From the NCBI RefSeq assembly GCF_004339745.1, contig NZ_SMGP01000001.1, forward strand, positions 3,472,001 to 3,536,000: a stretch of 64,000 nucleotides of DNA, given 5' to 3'. Origin of the DNA: Paraburkholderia sp. BL9I2N2 (lineage in GTDB: Bacteria > Pseudomonadota > Gammaproteobacteria > Burkholderiales > Burkholderiaceae). The translations under genes and the position numbers were made by a program. This document shows, piece by piece, positions 1 to 8,996 of the stretch. The notes under the pieces are model-generated. The model did not search any database. It saw only the letters and a program-made list of their open reading frames with translations, and was not told the DNA's origin. Each line of letters begins with the position of its first letter. The first letter of the stretch is position 1.

Positions 1-133
1 ACTTGTGGTGCAGGGCGATGGCCGCGAGCGACACTCCCGGGCCCTGACAAGCCGCAACAACCTGAGCCTTAAACTCCACGCTGTAGCGGCGACGCCGCCG
101 CCTTCCAATTGGCGCTTCTTCGATAGTGTTCAC
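1..133 (-). CDS. tnpA: IS66-family accessory protein TnpA, N-terminal part
   Basis: The reading frame starts at a GTG (131-133) and gives VNTIEEAPIGRRRRRRYS followed by VEFKAQVVAACQGPGVSLAA, then runs off the window after about 44 residues. This is the arginine-rich N-terminus and first helix-turn-helix of the small IS66 TnpA protein. TnpA is needed with TnpB and TnpC for IS66 transposition. Only the N-terminus is present, so I cannot tell whether the element is intact. Confidence 0.75.
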   Translation of the reverse strand, partial: MNTIEEAPIGRRRRRRYSVEFKAQVVAACQGPGVSLAAIALHHK

Positions 134-210
134 GTGTCCACCTATTTTAAGTGGATACGATGCTCCCAAGACCCTCAGCCCAACTCAAGACGGGATGACC
201 GGACGCTTAC
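1..210 (-). mobile_element. End of an IS66-family insertion sequence (rest outside the window)
   Basis: Read on the minus strand, the element begins at position 210 with GTAAGCGTCCGGTCATCC, which resembles the GTAA-type terminal repeats of IS66 elements. About 77 bases later comes the first gene, a TnpA-type protein. The element lies only a few bases past the stop codon of the next gene. The other end and any target duplication cannot be seen. Confidence 0.75.
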
Positions 211-217
211 CGGTATT

Positions 218-2224
218 TCAGCTCAACAGCCGTCGAATTTGCCTCAGCGGCGCAGTGACTCGCCAACTTAGGCTATTACGCAAGACGGCGGACTCGAGCT
301 GTGCGGTGTGGAGCTTGCTGCGCAGCGCCGCGAGGTCGGCCTGCAACTGTTGTTCGTGTGCGGCGACGTTAGCGCGCTCGCGCGCGAAGTCCAGAAGATG
401 TGCTTGAGCTAGACCGATCTCGCGCTCCAAAAGTCGCTCCTGCCTGCGCAGTTCGCTTTCTTTGTGAGAAAGTTCCTGCGTCAAAGCGACTGTCGCCGCC
501 TCGCTCTCGGCAAGACGACGGACCGAGTCGGGCCGACTGATGTCTATTTCGACAGAAATAGTCCGCCGCGGTGACCGCGACGCGTTCCAGTCGATGCTGA
601 AGTGAGGATCGTTGTCTGTGCAGACCAACAACGTGCTCGTCTTAAGTTGTGTGACGATGAGACCAGAAACTTCCGTGGGGAAGGCTTGCCCCGTTCTCCA
701 CGTCCAGAGCATCTCGCTGTCGTCGCCAATGACAGATATCTCGCGCGTTTCGAACACTTCAGCCAGTGTGGACGGATCAATGCGAAGCCGACTGATTCTT
801 CGCCCCTGAACTGGAAACACCAATCGCAAGAGTTGCGGTTGTTGAAGGATCGATGCGCGATATGTGAAACAGGTTGAGTCGCTAAATTCCTCTTCTTCTT
901 CGGCGGTGAACACGGCGATTTGCGTCGGTGCAGACGCTCCTGGTTCGCCGAGATAGCTTTCCTCGTTTTTGACGTCCTGTATCAAGTACGCGGACGTTAA
1001 CACTGAGAGTTCTGGCACCGGTGGTTCGGTCCGCTGACCTGCCGGTAACTTACTAATTGCTATCTCGTGTGCGAGACGCGCCATCAGAAACGACCCATCG
1101 TCGAGAAGGGTCGTGGGCAGGAAATATCGGGTTAGTAGCCACGAGAGAACGCGATCTGCAGTCATATTTTCGATCTTCCCTTTGTGCGCGGCATCTCGCA
1201 CGTCATGGCTGGAAGCGACGAAATCAAGCTGGCTTGATCCGGCGACAATGAGTTGCTTGTGCCACAAAAGAGCTTGAAACCCGATGGAGGAACTGACGGT
1301 AATCACCGTGTCGACATACTCCATCAGATATTGTGAGGCGCCATCGACATTGCGCAGAACCGGATCCCAAAGCAGATTGGGATACTTGCTTTGCAACGAA
1401 CGGATGGCCGACTCGGGCACCGCTGGAAAGCGCGGATGCTCTGTGCAGATCACCGCCACGTTCGTCGGCACCGAATCAAGTAGGTGCACCAATAAATCGA
1501 ACTGGCTGGGAAAACTCGCGTACGCGGCGTAGCTGTAGAAGCCCTCTGCTTGCAAAGCTAACAATACTGCTCTTGGGTAATCGCGTAATCTTCGTTGAGC
1601 CCAATGCTTAAGCGGATTTGCATCGCCGAAGAGACGCTGCGCATAATGGTCGCGAAGTGTCGCGAGGAACTTGTGTTCCATGTCCGTCGGCTGATAGCTC
1701 AGAATCTCCTCCGAGCGCGCATAGACCGTGCTATTGGTCTGCATGCCCGCAGAGTCGAGATAGATCGTGCTAGCAAACGGCGGGATGGAAAACATTCCGT
1801 TTTCACGATGTAAAAGCGCGCTTTCGGGGAATGCTACGCGGAGAAATGGGGCCGGCGAAAATGTAATACAGGCGTCCGGGACAAAGTCTCCGCACGCGTG
1901 CTCGATCACGTTAGCCATCTTTTGCGACCGCTCGATGTCACACGCTTTCGCGCTCCATGCCATCGCAAGTTCAAGGCTACTCGACGCGAGTGCCGGCACC
2001 AGTTTCGCGGCGTTTATTGCGTGGATCGTGCAATTGGGAAGTAAGCTGACGGCAATCGGTTCAACAATATCGGAACAGATGCAAACAAATTGGAGGTCAT
2101 CACTGAGGCCACCCTGAGATTCAATTATGGCGAGCATCATGCTGCGCACTGACCACAGCCAACCGGCCTTCCAATCAGGTAGGGCTCCTTCGACAATGGG
2201 ATCGACGTAAAAAAGTATCTTCAA
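218..2224 (-). CDS. Capsule-synthesis (KpsC/KpsS-like) glycosyltransferase with C-terminal coiled coil
   Basis: This 668-residue protein starts at a TTG with GGAGAA about 9 bases upstream. Residues 1 to about 430 look like a GT-B sugar transferase of the Capsule_synth type. The segment around residue 330 (DTVITVSSSIGFQALLWHK) matches the sugar-nucleotide-binding loop of that family. A variable beta-rich part follows, then a coiled coil from about residue 575, ending in the motif LSWRVTAPLR. It is the last of three minus-strand genes that probably form one polysaccharide operon. An IS66 end lies just after the stop. The family call is by motif; the sugar is unknown. Confidence 0.6.
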   Translation of the reverse strand: MKILFYVDPIVEGALPDWKAGWLWSVRSMMLAIIESQGGLSDDLQFVCICSDIVEPIAVSLLPNCTIHAINAAKLVPALASSSLELAMAWSAKACDIERSQKMANVIEHACGDFVPDACITFSPAPFLRVAFPESALLHRENGMFSIPPFASTIYLDSAGMQTNSTVYARSEEILSYQPTDMEHKFLATLRDHYAQRLFGDANPLKHWAQRRLRDYPRAVLLALQAEGFYSYAAYASFPSQFDLLVHLLDSVPTNVAVICTEHPRFPAVPESAIRSLQSKYPNLLWDPVLRNVDGASQYLMEYVDTVITVSSSIGFQALLWHKQLIVAGSSQLDFVASSHDVRDAAHKGKIENMTADRVLSWLLTRYFLPTTLLDDGSFLMARLAHEIAISKLPAGQRTEPPVPELSVLTSAYLIQDVKNEESYLGEPGASAPTQIAVFTAEEEEEFSDSTCFTYRASILQQPQLLRLVFPVQGRRISRLRIDPSTLAEVFETREISVIGDDSEMLWTWRTGQAFPTEVSGLIVTQLKTSTLLVCTDNDPHFSIDWNASRSPRRTISVEIDISRPDSVRRLAESEAATVALTQELSHKESELRRQERLLEREIGLAQAHLLDFARERANVAAHEQQLQADLAALRSKLHTAQLESAVLRNSLSWRVTAPLRQIRRLLS

Positions 2225-2294
2225 ACTACTCGTTCTCCGTGAAGCGAAAGCTGCTGTGCTCGTCGGTGCCGCGAGAGCGAAAGCTGTCCGCCCA

Positions 2295-4031
2295 TTACCG
2301 CAGCCGGTTCAGGATGGCGCGGAGTGTCACTTGTCCACGAAACAGACGCGCCGCTACTCGTAGGGGCCGTGTAAGCTGCCATGATTTCGAGCTGGCGATG
2401 CGGTCGATTAGTTTTGCGCGCTCCGAAAGCTCATGCCGGACCTGAGCTAACTCCTGTTCGAGATGCAGTTTCTCGGATAAGAGTTGCTGGTGCTGGGGTG
2501 CGATGCTTATGGCATGAGATGGCAGTGATAACATCTGCGAAGTGCCGGGTGAGTTCAACAGATGTGAAACCATCTCACTCATCGAGCGATCCCATTTAGT
2601 GCGATCCGTTTCTGTTACGGTGTTACCCGAATTGCGCAGCGAGATACCGACGTAGAGCTTATCAACAACTATGGGGAAGCATTTGAGCGAAAGCAACGTG
2701 TTGAGGATCGTCATGAAGTCTTCGTAATAAGTGACGGTCTCGTACACGCGCGGTGGAATGGCAAGCAAAGCTCCCCGCTCAAAAATCACCCCGCAGAACG
2801 GTGAATGATTCTGCCCAGACAACGACGAAAGGAAACGTTGCGAAGAGAAAAAATGCCCTTCGACCGATCGATACAAATGGACATCATTGTCCGAGCCTGG
2901 CGCGACAGGCCTTTCGTCGAAATGCTGACAGTCGAGAAACACGATCGCGCCGCGTGGCGCCGCATTGATAGCAAGGCCGAGGCGCTCCGCTTCGTTCGGA
3001 AAAACCCAGTCGTCATCGTCGACAAACCAAAAATAATCGGCGTCGATGTTCTCTGCCGCGAATCGCACCAGCTGGTAGCGCGTATCGGTGTCGTGCGGCA
3101 GGTCTGCTTCCAGAACTAACGCGCGGCGCTTGATGTCCTCGGGCGCCGCGTCTTTACGATCCGTGATAATGTAGCTTCGGAAGCGGGTTGAAGTGCCTGC
3201 CGATGCAATGAAGGAGCCTACAGTGTCGAGCGTGCGACCGAGGAGTTCCGGTCGAGAAAATTGCGTCCGTGTGACGACGGCAACGGTCTTCACCGGGCGC
3301 CCGGTGACGGCCTGCCTAAGACTGTCCATTTCAAGTTCTACACGTCCACGTATTCTTCGGCTTGCAAGATCAAAGCATGCTTCGGTCGTGCCATTGAGCG
3401 TCTGTATACTCCGATTCTGTACTGCATTTGCGAGGTAGTATTTGAACGCTTCAGAGTCCTTCGCGCGATCGAATTCGCCTTGGTTGCCTCGGCTTCCATG
3501 CCAGCAAGCAAGCTGCGGTGCAACATATACGCCCAAGCCAGCACTCACAGTTTCGATGCTGAGAATAATGTCATAGAGCTGAAAGCCGTCGAAGGTCGGC
3601 AAGCGCAGCTGGCGCGTGCGCATAGCTTTCAGGTTTAGCAGCATGACGTTTCCGTCGACGGACTGTGCTGGCAGGATCTCCGATGCTAAATTCGGTCCGC
3701 CATGCGGATCGCTCAGGTAGCGAACTACGTTTGTCCCTGCATAACCGACCTTCACGGACAATACTGCAGCGTTACCAACGAGTCCCCAGTTGGGCCAGTT
3801 GGCGTTGAGTTGTGCAATCAGCTCATCGAGTCGAACACCAAAATCACCGCAAAGGAACACGTCGTCGTGGACTACGCAAACGTAGTCTTCCGGGCACGTG
3901 TCGATCAGCTCCTGAAGAAGGCGGAAATACGAGCGCTGCCCTGTTTTGACAACGATCCGCGAGCGGAGACCTGAATGGCTTTCGAGAAATGCTTGACCGT
4001 GCTTTTCTGATCGTGCGACTACGTGAATCAT
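2295..4031 (-). CDS. Two-domain GT2-type glycosyltransferase
   Basis: The protein has 578 residues and two glycosyltransferase-A-like halves. The first (about 1-225) has an acidic VHDDVFL motif near residue 55. The second (about 245-470) carries WFVDDDDWVFP near residue 343, a typical metal/UDP-binding DXD cluster. A coiled coil (about 515-545) ends in SWQLTRPLR. The start is ATG with GAGGAAGGA directly upstream, and it overlaps the stop of the upstream gene by four bases (ATGA), so the two are translationally coupled. It probably adds sugars to a surface polysaccharide in the cytoplasm. Donor and acceptor cannot be told. Confidence 0.65.
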   Translation of the reverse strand: MIHVVARSEKHGQAFLESHSGLRSRIVVKTGQRSYFRLLQELIDTCPEDYVCVVHDDVFLCGDFGVRLDELIAQLNANWPNWGLVGNAAVLSVKVGYAGTNVVRYLSDPHGGPNLASEILPAQSVDGNVMLLNLKAMRTRQLRLPTFDGFQLYDIILSIETVSAGLGVYVAPQLACWHGSRGNQGEFDRAKDSEAFKYYLANAVQNRSIQTLNGTTEACFDLASRRIRGRVELEMDSLRQAVTGRPVKTVAVVTRTQFSRPELLGRTLDTVGSFIASAGTSTRFRSYIITDRKDAAPEDIKRRALVLEADLPHDTDTRYQLVRFAAENIDADYFWFVDDDDWVFPNEAERLGLAINAAPRGAIVFLDCQHFDERPVAPGSDNDVHLYRSVEGHFFSSQRFLSSLSGQNHSPFCGVIFERGALLAIPPRVYETVTYYEDFMTILNTLLSLKCFPIVVDKLYVGISLRNSGNTVTETDRTKWDRSMSEMVSHLLNSPGTSQMLSLPSHAISIAPQHQQLLSEKLHLEQELAQVRHELSERAKLIDRIASSKSWQLTRPLRVAARLFRGQVTLRAILNRLR

Positions 4032-4900
4032 TCCTTCCTCAATGCGTGGAAACGGTTCAGGCCGAGGATTTTCACCTGTTTGTGGCTGCGCCCCACATAG
4101 TCTGTGGGCACGCGATCCTTGTAGGTATCAAAATACTCTCCAATCGCGACTTCGGCGAGATTCCGGTCCGGAAATGCACGTAGCATCTCGATGGCCTGCC
4201 GCTCGCCGTCGCTTCCGAAAAATCTCTTTGAAATGATCAGGAAATTCCTGAGGCCGAGATATTGTTCCGCGGAAACAAGGTCGCCGCGATAAAACCGTCC
4301 GCCGCTAAAATGCGTCACTGTAGCGGACGGCTCGTAAAGTACCGAATATCCATTCAGCCAAGCCTGCCAAGAGAGATCGACATCCTCGAGATATAGGAAA
4401 TATAGTTCCGCCATCCCTTTCACACGATCATAAAACGAAGAATCAATAAGGGAGAACGCACCGCTTGCCCAAGGCGTCTCTAGCGACAGTGGGTCAAATT
4501 CTTTCGGGTGTTCGAACGGCCATTGGCGTCCTTCGACGATGCCGACACGATCGCCGCTAACCTGCTTCCTCCGAATCAAGGCGTCAATTGAACCGGGCTG
4601 AGGAATGCAGTCCGGGTTGATAATGACGAAATGTTCAGGGGGCTTGCTGGTCGCGAAGAGAAGGTTGTGATTTTCTGCAAACCCGGTTTTTTGAGTTGCA
4701 GTATTGTCAACATCAACAATCTCGACTTCGTCTACAATCGATCTTTCTAGCCGTAAAGCATTAGCCGGGTCAAAATTGATTGTAAAAAGCCGGACTGGCC
4801 GCTCAGTGCTCCGTTTCAATGCTGGTATAAAGCATTCCATTAAATGCTTGACATGCGAGCTTCCGTAGACGCATTGAATGTGTATCGGCGGCGTACTCAA
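4028..4900 (-). CDS. GT2-family (rhamnosyltransferase-like) glycosyltransferase
   Basis: I place the start at a TTG (4898-4900) because GAGGA sits five bases upstream and the protein then begins STPPIHIQCVYGSSHVKH, like a family N-terminus. A GTG at 4963 in the same frame is possible but has a poor ribosome site. Key motifs are IINPDCIPQPGS (nucleotide-sugar/metal site) and LYLEDVDLSWQAWLNGY (the ED.D.. acceptor-side motif of WbbL-like transferases). It is first in a three-gene operon. Length is about 290 residues, normal for the family. The sugar transferred is not deducible. Confidence 0.7.
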   Translation of the reverse strand: MSTPPIHIQCVYGSSHVKHLMECFIPALKRSTERPVRLFTINFDPANALRLERSIVDEVEIVDVDNTATQKTGFAENHNLLFATSKPPEHFVIINPDCIPQPGSIDALIRRKQVSGDRVGIVEGRQWPFEHPKEFDPLSLETPWASGAFSLIDSSFYDRVKGMAELYFLYLEDVDLSWQAWLNGYSVLYEPSATVTHFSGGRFYRGDLVSAEQYLGLRNFLIISKRFFGSDGERQAIEMLRAFPDRNLAEVAIGEYFDTYKDRVPTDYVGRSHKQVKILGLNRFHALRKE

Positions 4901-5334
4901 ATTAATCCTCAGAGATTCCTGAACGGGTGAATTTAGGCAACTGGCAAAAGCGGACAGCCCCACACCTGAGAACGGAGGGGCGCCGATTGTCTTCGATAGT
5001 AGTGTACCAGACCGATCACGCTCGTCGGCGATGCGAACTTGACGGTGCAGTTAAGTTTCCCTCGTGATTCGTACGCGGCATGCGGCGTGCCGTTTGCGTT
5101 GGAAGAGCTTTAGCAATCGGGGACGTGCGCGTGGTTGGCGAAGATTGGACATCAAGACGGGTCGCGCGAGCAAGCGGGTTAACCACCCGCCGGTCGGTGG
5201 CAGATCGCGCCCTGAACTTCCAGAAGGTCCAAGAGCTATAGCGCGTAACCAAGCGTAGAATCGCTCGTTCGTGAAGTTGGCGGTATCTGGAAACAATATA
5301 GTGCTTTGTTTATTGGTCGCCTCACGTGATCGCA
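4901..5334. other. Intergenic region without a recognised gene
   Basis: About 430 bases lie upstream of the three-gene glycosyltransferase operon, so its promoter should be here. I see no convincing gene or repeat. Several short open frames are present but none has a familiar motif or a good ribosome site. Confidence 0.4.
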
Positions 5335-5535
5335 CTAGTTGGACTTTGAGGTGGTGAGACTTCTTGAGGCGGAGACCCTCTTCTCGATCAAACACCACGA
5401 TGAATAGCCAGCAACGATCGGCCAGATCGAGGCCAACAATAGAAACTCAATGACGATCGGCTGATAGACATCATGGCCGCATTGCATCGCGAGAATCTGC
5501 GTTGCCAGAAAGGGTAGATAGTCCGTCCTGAACAA
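5335..5535 (-). pseudogene. C-terminal fragment of an acyltransferase-3 protein
   Basis: The frame encodes GHDVYQPIVIEFLLLASI followed by AGYSSWCLIEKR. This matches the last membrane helix and LIEKR end of acyltransferase-3 (OafA-type) proteins. It resembles the C-terminus of the intact gene at 7870-8889 (EFLLLASILSLIAGYASWYLIEKR region, read in parts). Everything before roughly 40 residues of homology is missing, and an IS5-type transposase begins within a few dozen bases. This is a remnant of a second O-acetyltransferase cut by an insertion and deletion. Confidence 0.6.
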
Positions 5536-5557
5536 TGCATTTTACCGACCACCGGTG

Positions 5558-6884
5558 TTACGACGAGGGGGCCGCGGCAACGCTGCGGTTGAGCAAGGCA
5601 GCGAGAACGAAGACGCAAAGAAGCCGCAGCTTCCGGAGGATCATCCGCTGGTTGTGGCCGGCGCCGCACAGCACCGCGTGCATTGCGTCACCGAGCGCGC
5701 CTTTGAGCCAATTTCGATCGAGCTTCCCATCTGTTTTCATGTGACCGATGGCTGGCGCGATTGCACTTCGCCGCCTGATCATTGCGCGTAGTCCGTGTAA
5801 TGCCGCGCCGCAAACCCGGGTGGTCGGTCTTCACGCCGTGGATGGCAACACCCTTGTAGCCGCGATCCACGACGGCGACTTCCGGCGTCACGTCGCTCAG
5901 AATCGCCGCTTGCTCCAGTGCTTCGGCCAGCGTGTGACCATCGTACGGATTGCCCGGCATCAAGCGCATGCCAACTACCAGTCCTTCCTTGTGCGTCGTT
6001 GTGATCGACACTTTCACACCGAATTCGTACGGCATGCGCGCCTTGCCTTTGGCCAGACACTCGACTTTCGGCACGTGTAGCGCATAGAGCTTGTTCCTGT
6101 CCTTCGGCTTTTGCGACAGGATCCGCTTCGCGCTGGCGACCAGCTCCAGCAGCGTAGCACGGCCTGAGTCTGCCACCTGGGCAACCTGTCGCTCCACATC
6201 GCGCATGACCCGCCCGACCCACGAGCGCAGGGTGCGCAGTGCCTTCCTCATGCGCTTGTACTGCTTCGCATGAGTGTACCGGCCAATCTGCAGCCCCAGA
6301 CGCGGTGCCTCGCGGTTGTAGTTCTGCCGCAGCTTCAGGCCGTTGCGGGCCGCCGCCTTCACCAGATGTTCGCGACACCGCTCCAGCAATCGCGAATCGG
6401 TTGGATGGGCAATCGCCTTCGCGATGACCGTCGTGTCTACAATCACACGCTTCACGCTCGAGGCCTTGATCACGCCGGCACGTTTGGCTGCTTCGATCGT
6501 CTCGGCCAGCAACTCTTCAACACCGGCTTCGCCCAGCCGCTTGCGCCAGCGTGTCAGGCTCGATGGGTCGATTGGCGGCTCGGTCTGCAAATAGCTTTCG
6601 CCCGTGAACACTTGCCAATACGGGTTCTCCACCCATTGCCAGACGACCTCTTCGTCCGACAGGTCGAACGCGTGCTGCAAATACAGCAGCCCGGCAACCA
6701 GGCGCGGTGACGTTGCCGGTCGCCCCTTATCCGAAGCGAAGCTCTCGCTCATCGACACGCCCAACCGATCCCAGTTAACCAGGTCTGCCAGTCGCACCAG
6801 AGGATGCTTCAGGTTGATCTGCTTGCGCAGCGGTTGCCGGAAGAAATCTCGCTCAGTTACAGGCGTCTTCGGACCCATCTGCAC
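5558..6884 (-). pseudogene. IS5-family transposase, frameshifted
   Basis: The N-terminal frame (6884 to about 5790) encodes a DDE transposase. It has the N-terminal DUF772-like part (RLVAGLLYLQHAFDLSDEEV), VIVDTTVIAKAIAHPTD with the first Asp, and VAVVDRGYKG with the second. After GLRRGITRT the frame changes. The true C-terminus (MIRRRSAIAPAIGHMKTDG, then GALGDAMHAVLCGAGHN) continues in another frame to 5558. The shift lies near 5780-5795. Intact relatives read straight through, so this copy is probably dead unless it is a sequencing error. It sits where an acyltransferase gene is truncated. Confidence 0.8.
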
Positions 6885-6890
6885 TCACCA

Positions 6891-6936
6891 GGAATTGCAG
6901 GATTCTCGCGTTAATGTGCCAGGTTCCTGCAATTCC
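6891..6936. repeat. 12-bp inverted repeat upstream of the IS5-type transposase
   Basis: GGAATTGCAGGA (6891-6902) and its exact reverse complement TCCTGCAATTCC (6925-6936) flank a 22-base loop just upstream of the transposase start. It may be part of the IS end or an operator. No copy is seen at the other end near 5540. Confidence 0.6.
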
Positions 6937-7869
6937 CACAACACCATTTCGGACTCAAAGCAGCACTGTAGAAGTGCTCTGCAGATTATGCAGGTCCGAC
7001 TAGATAGTTTCCAGAATGCCCGCGTCCCCTTCACTCTTTACCGCACCAGCAACAACGCCATCAATGGCGAACCATTGCGTCACAGACCACTTTTCGAGTT
7101 GTGCAATCGGGTCGCGCACTTCCTTGCATGGATCGAAGATTGCACAAAAAGTTGCGACGTGAGAGGGAGCTTTTTGCGGATGGCATGCCGGCAAAAAGCC
7201 TGCGTGGAGTTCAGCTTGGCAATGCCCGTGCGGCCCTGCACCTGAGCAAGTCTAGCGATGGCTTATCAGCGGTTGACGAGCCGCCGCAAAGGCGTGTCAG
7301 GACCAGACGATGGACTGGACGGCGCCGACCGCCGTTGCGGGCCGCACACGAATTTTGAGCGACTGCAACCTGTTGACCGCGGCACCGCCCTGCGTCAGCA
7401 TCACGCCTTACAGCGACAGCCCTGGTAGACCGAATGACAGTAAAGTCCTGCTTCAGCATAAGCTTCCACGCCTCGGCAAGCCGACAGAAGAACCGTCTTG
7501 CGGCAAAACCGACGTTCCACGCGTTACGCTCGCCTTCGTGTCTTCCGCGATCTGCTTCACCGCGCTCGCGGCGCTGTCGATGACAACATCCTGGTCGCTC
7601 AGCTCGAGATTCACGGCCGCGATCTGGTTGACCATGTTCTTCCCACACTTGTCGTCGGTTGTAAGATACGTGACCTTTTGCTGCGAGATCCGGAGCGGCT
7701 CTCCTTCATTCATCTAGATACTCCGAGAAATTCAAGACTCGCTCAGAGGCGGCTGGAAGTGCTCGTCTAAGCCAGAAATCTCTGGCTTCGCGCGACTGTC
7801 GTAGAATGCTCGAATAATCTTCTCGGCCCGTTCTGTTGGAGGCCTGGTAACTAGATGGTTTAAAAAGAC
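6937..7869. other. 933-bp region without an identified gene
   Basis: Two minus-strand frames look slightly protein-like: 7000-7194 (contains QWFAIDGVVAGAVKSEGD) and 7453-7713 (contains NMVNQIAAVNLELSDQDVV and SAASAVKQIAEDTKASV, amphipathic and charged). I recognise neither and see no strong ribosome site. They may be debris of genes broken when the IS5-type element arrived. The promoter of the following acyltransferase should lie at the right end. Confidence 0.35.
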
Positions 7870-8889
7870 ATGGATCACGGCAAGAATAACTTCGATTTCC
7901 TGCGTATGCTGGCCGCATGGTCCGTAATCGTCAGTCATAATTGGCCGCTACATGATCACACTTACCCGCTGGGTGATCTTGGCGCCGCAGCCGTATATAC
8001 GTTCTTTTCAATCAGCGGCTATCTTGTCTTCGCGAGTTGGGACCGAGAACCGAACTTGATCAGCTTCATCATGAAGCGCATCCTGAGGATTTTTCCAGCG
8101 CTCATCGTTGTGACGCTAGTCGGCGCCTTCATCGTCGGGCCGCTCGCGACAACGGCGTCGCTCTCAGCGTATTTCAGCAGCCCGATGATTCCAGCCTACC
8201 TGCGCACCGTCCTGCTGTACCCAATGAGCTTCGCGCTACCGGGCGTGTTCACCGACAACCCGTTCAAGAGCGACGTGAATAGCGCGATCTATACGCTGGC
8301 CATGGAGTTTGCCATGTACATTGGCGTGGGCATTCTGGGAGGGGCCGCACTACTGAGGCGCAACCTCGTACTACCCGTTCTGGTGACGCTACTCGCCTGC
8401 ATCTATGCAATCCTGCTGCATAGCCCGGAAGGCTCATTCTTGACGATGGACACCAGTGCGCTGATGCGCAGCGCGTTTTGCTTCGTCAGCGGGATGATCA
8501 TCCATGCGCTTAGCGACCGCCGCATTCTCGTCAGTTGGGCATGGATACCGATCGGTGCGTTCCTCGTCCTGTCGCACCATACCGAGATCCAATTCTGGGC
8601 GCTCCTTTTCCTGATTCCCTATGGCGCCCTATCCTTCGCGCTTCACCCGCTGCCTTACGTACACCTCGCTGGTCGATTCGGGGACCCATCATATGGGGTG
8701 TACATCTACGCCTTCATGATCCAGCAATCGATCATGCACTGGCTGCCATCCATTTCGATATGGGAATTTCTACTGCTGGCCTCTATTCTGTCGCTCATTG
8801 CCGGGTATGCGTCTTGGTACCTGATCGAAAAGAGGGCGCTGAGACTTAAAAAATCGGCCTTCTTTCGGGGAAAGCAAACCACTGCATAG
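7870..8889 (+). CDS. Acyltransferase-3 (OafA/YrhL-type) membrane O-acyltransferase
   Basis: A 339-residue integral membrane protein with about ten hydrophobic segments. It starts NNFDFLRMLAAWSVIVSHNW, the standard acyltransferase-3 N-terminus; the His in SHNW is the conserved catalytic His. It ends with ASWYLIEKR after the last helix. The family moves acetyl groups from acetyl-CoA across the inner membrane onto surface polysaccharide. There is no C-terminal SGNH domain. It lies next to a sugar-modifying-type methyltransferase and close to a fragment of a second acyltransferase. Substrate is inferred from context only. Confidence 0.8.
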   Translation: MDHGKNNFDFLRMLAAWSVIVSHNWPLHDHTYPLGDLGAAAVYTFFSISGYLVFASWDREPNLISFIMKRILRIFPALIVVTLVGAFIVGPLATTASLSAYFSSPMIPAYLRTVLLYPMSFALPGVFTDNPFKSDVNSAIYTLAMEFAMYIGVGILGGAALLRRNLVLPVLVTLLACIYAILLHSPEGSFLTMDTSALMRSAFCFVSGMIIHALSDRRILVSWAWIPIGAFLVLSHHTEIQFWALLFLIPYGALSFALHPLPYVHLAGRFGDPSYGVYIYAFMIQQSIMHWLPSISIWEFLLLASILSLIAGYASWYLIEKRALRLKKSAFFRGKQTTA

Positions 8890-8996
8890 TCCGGCACTGG
8901 GCAGAAATGCTGCCTCTACGGCGGCAACGATTATATCAACGGCGTTGATGCCATATTCTCGGCCGGCGCGCTCCAACCAAAGGCAGATGCTCGATC

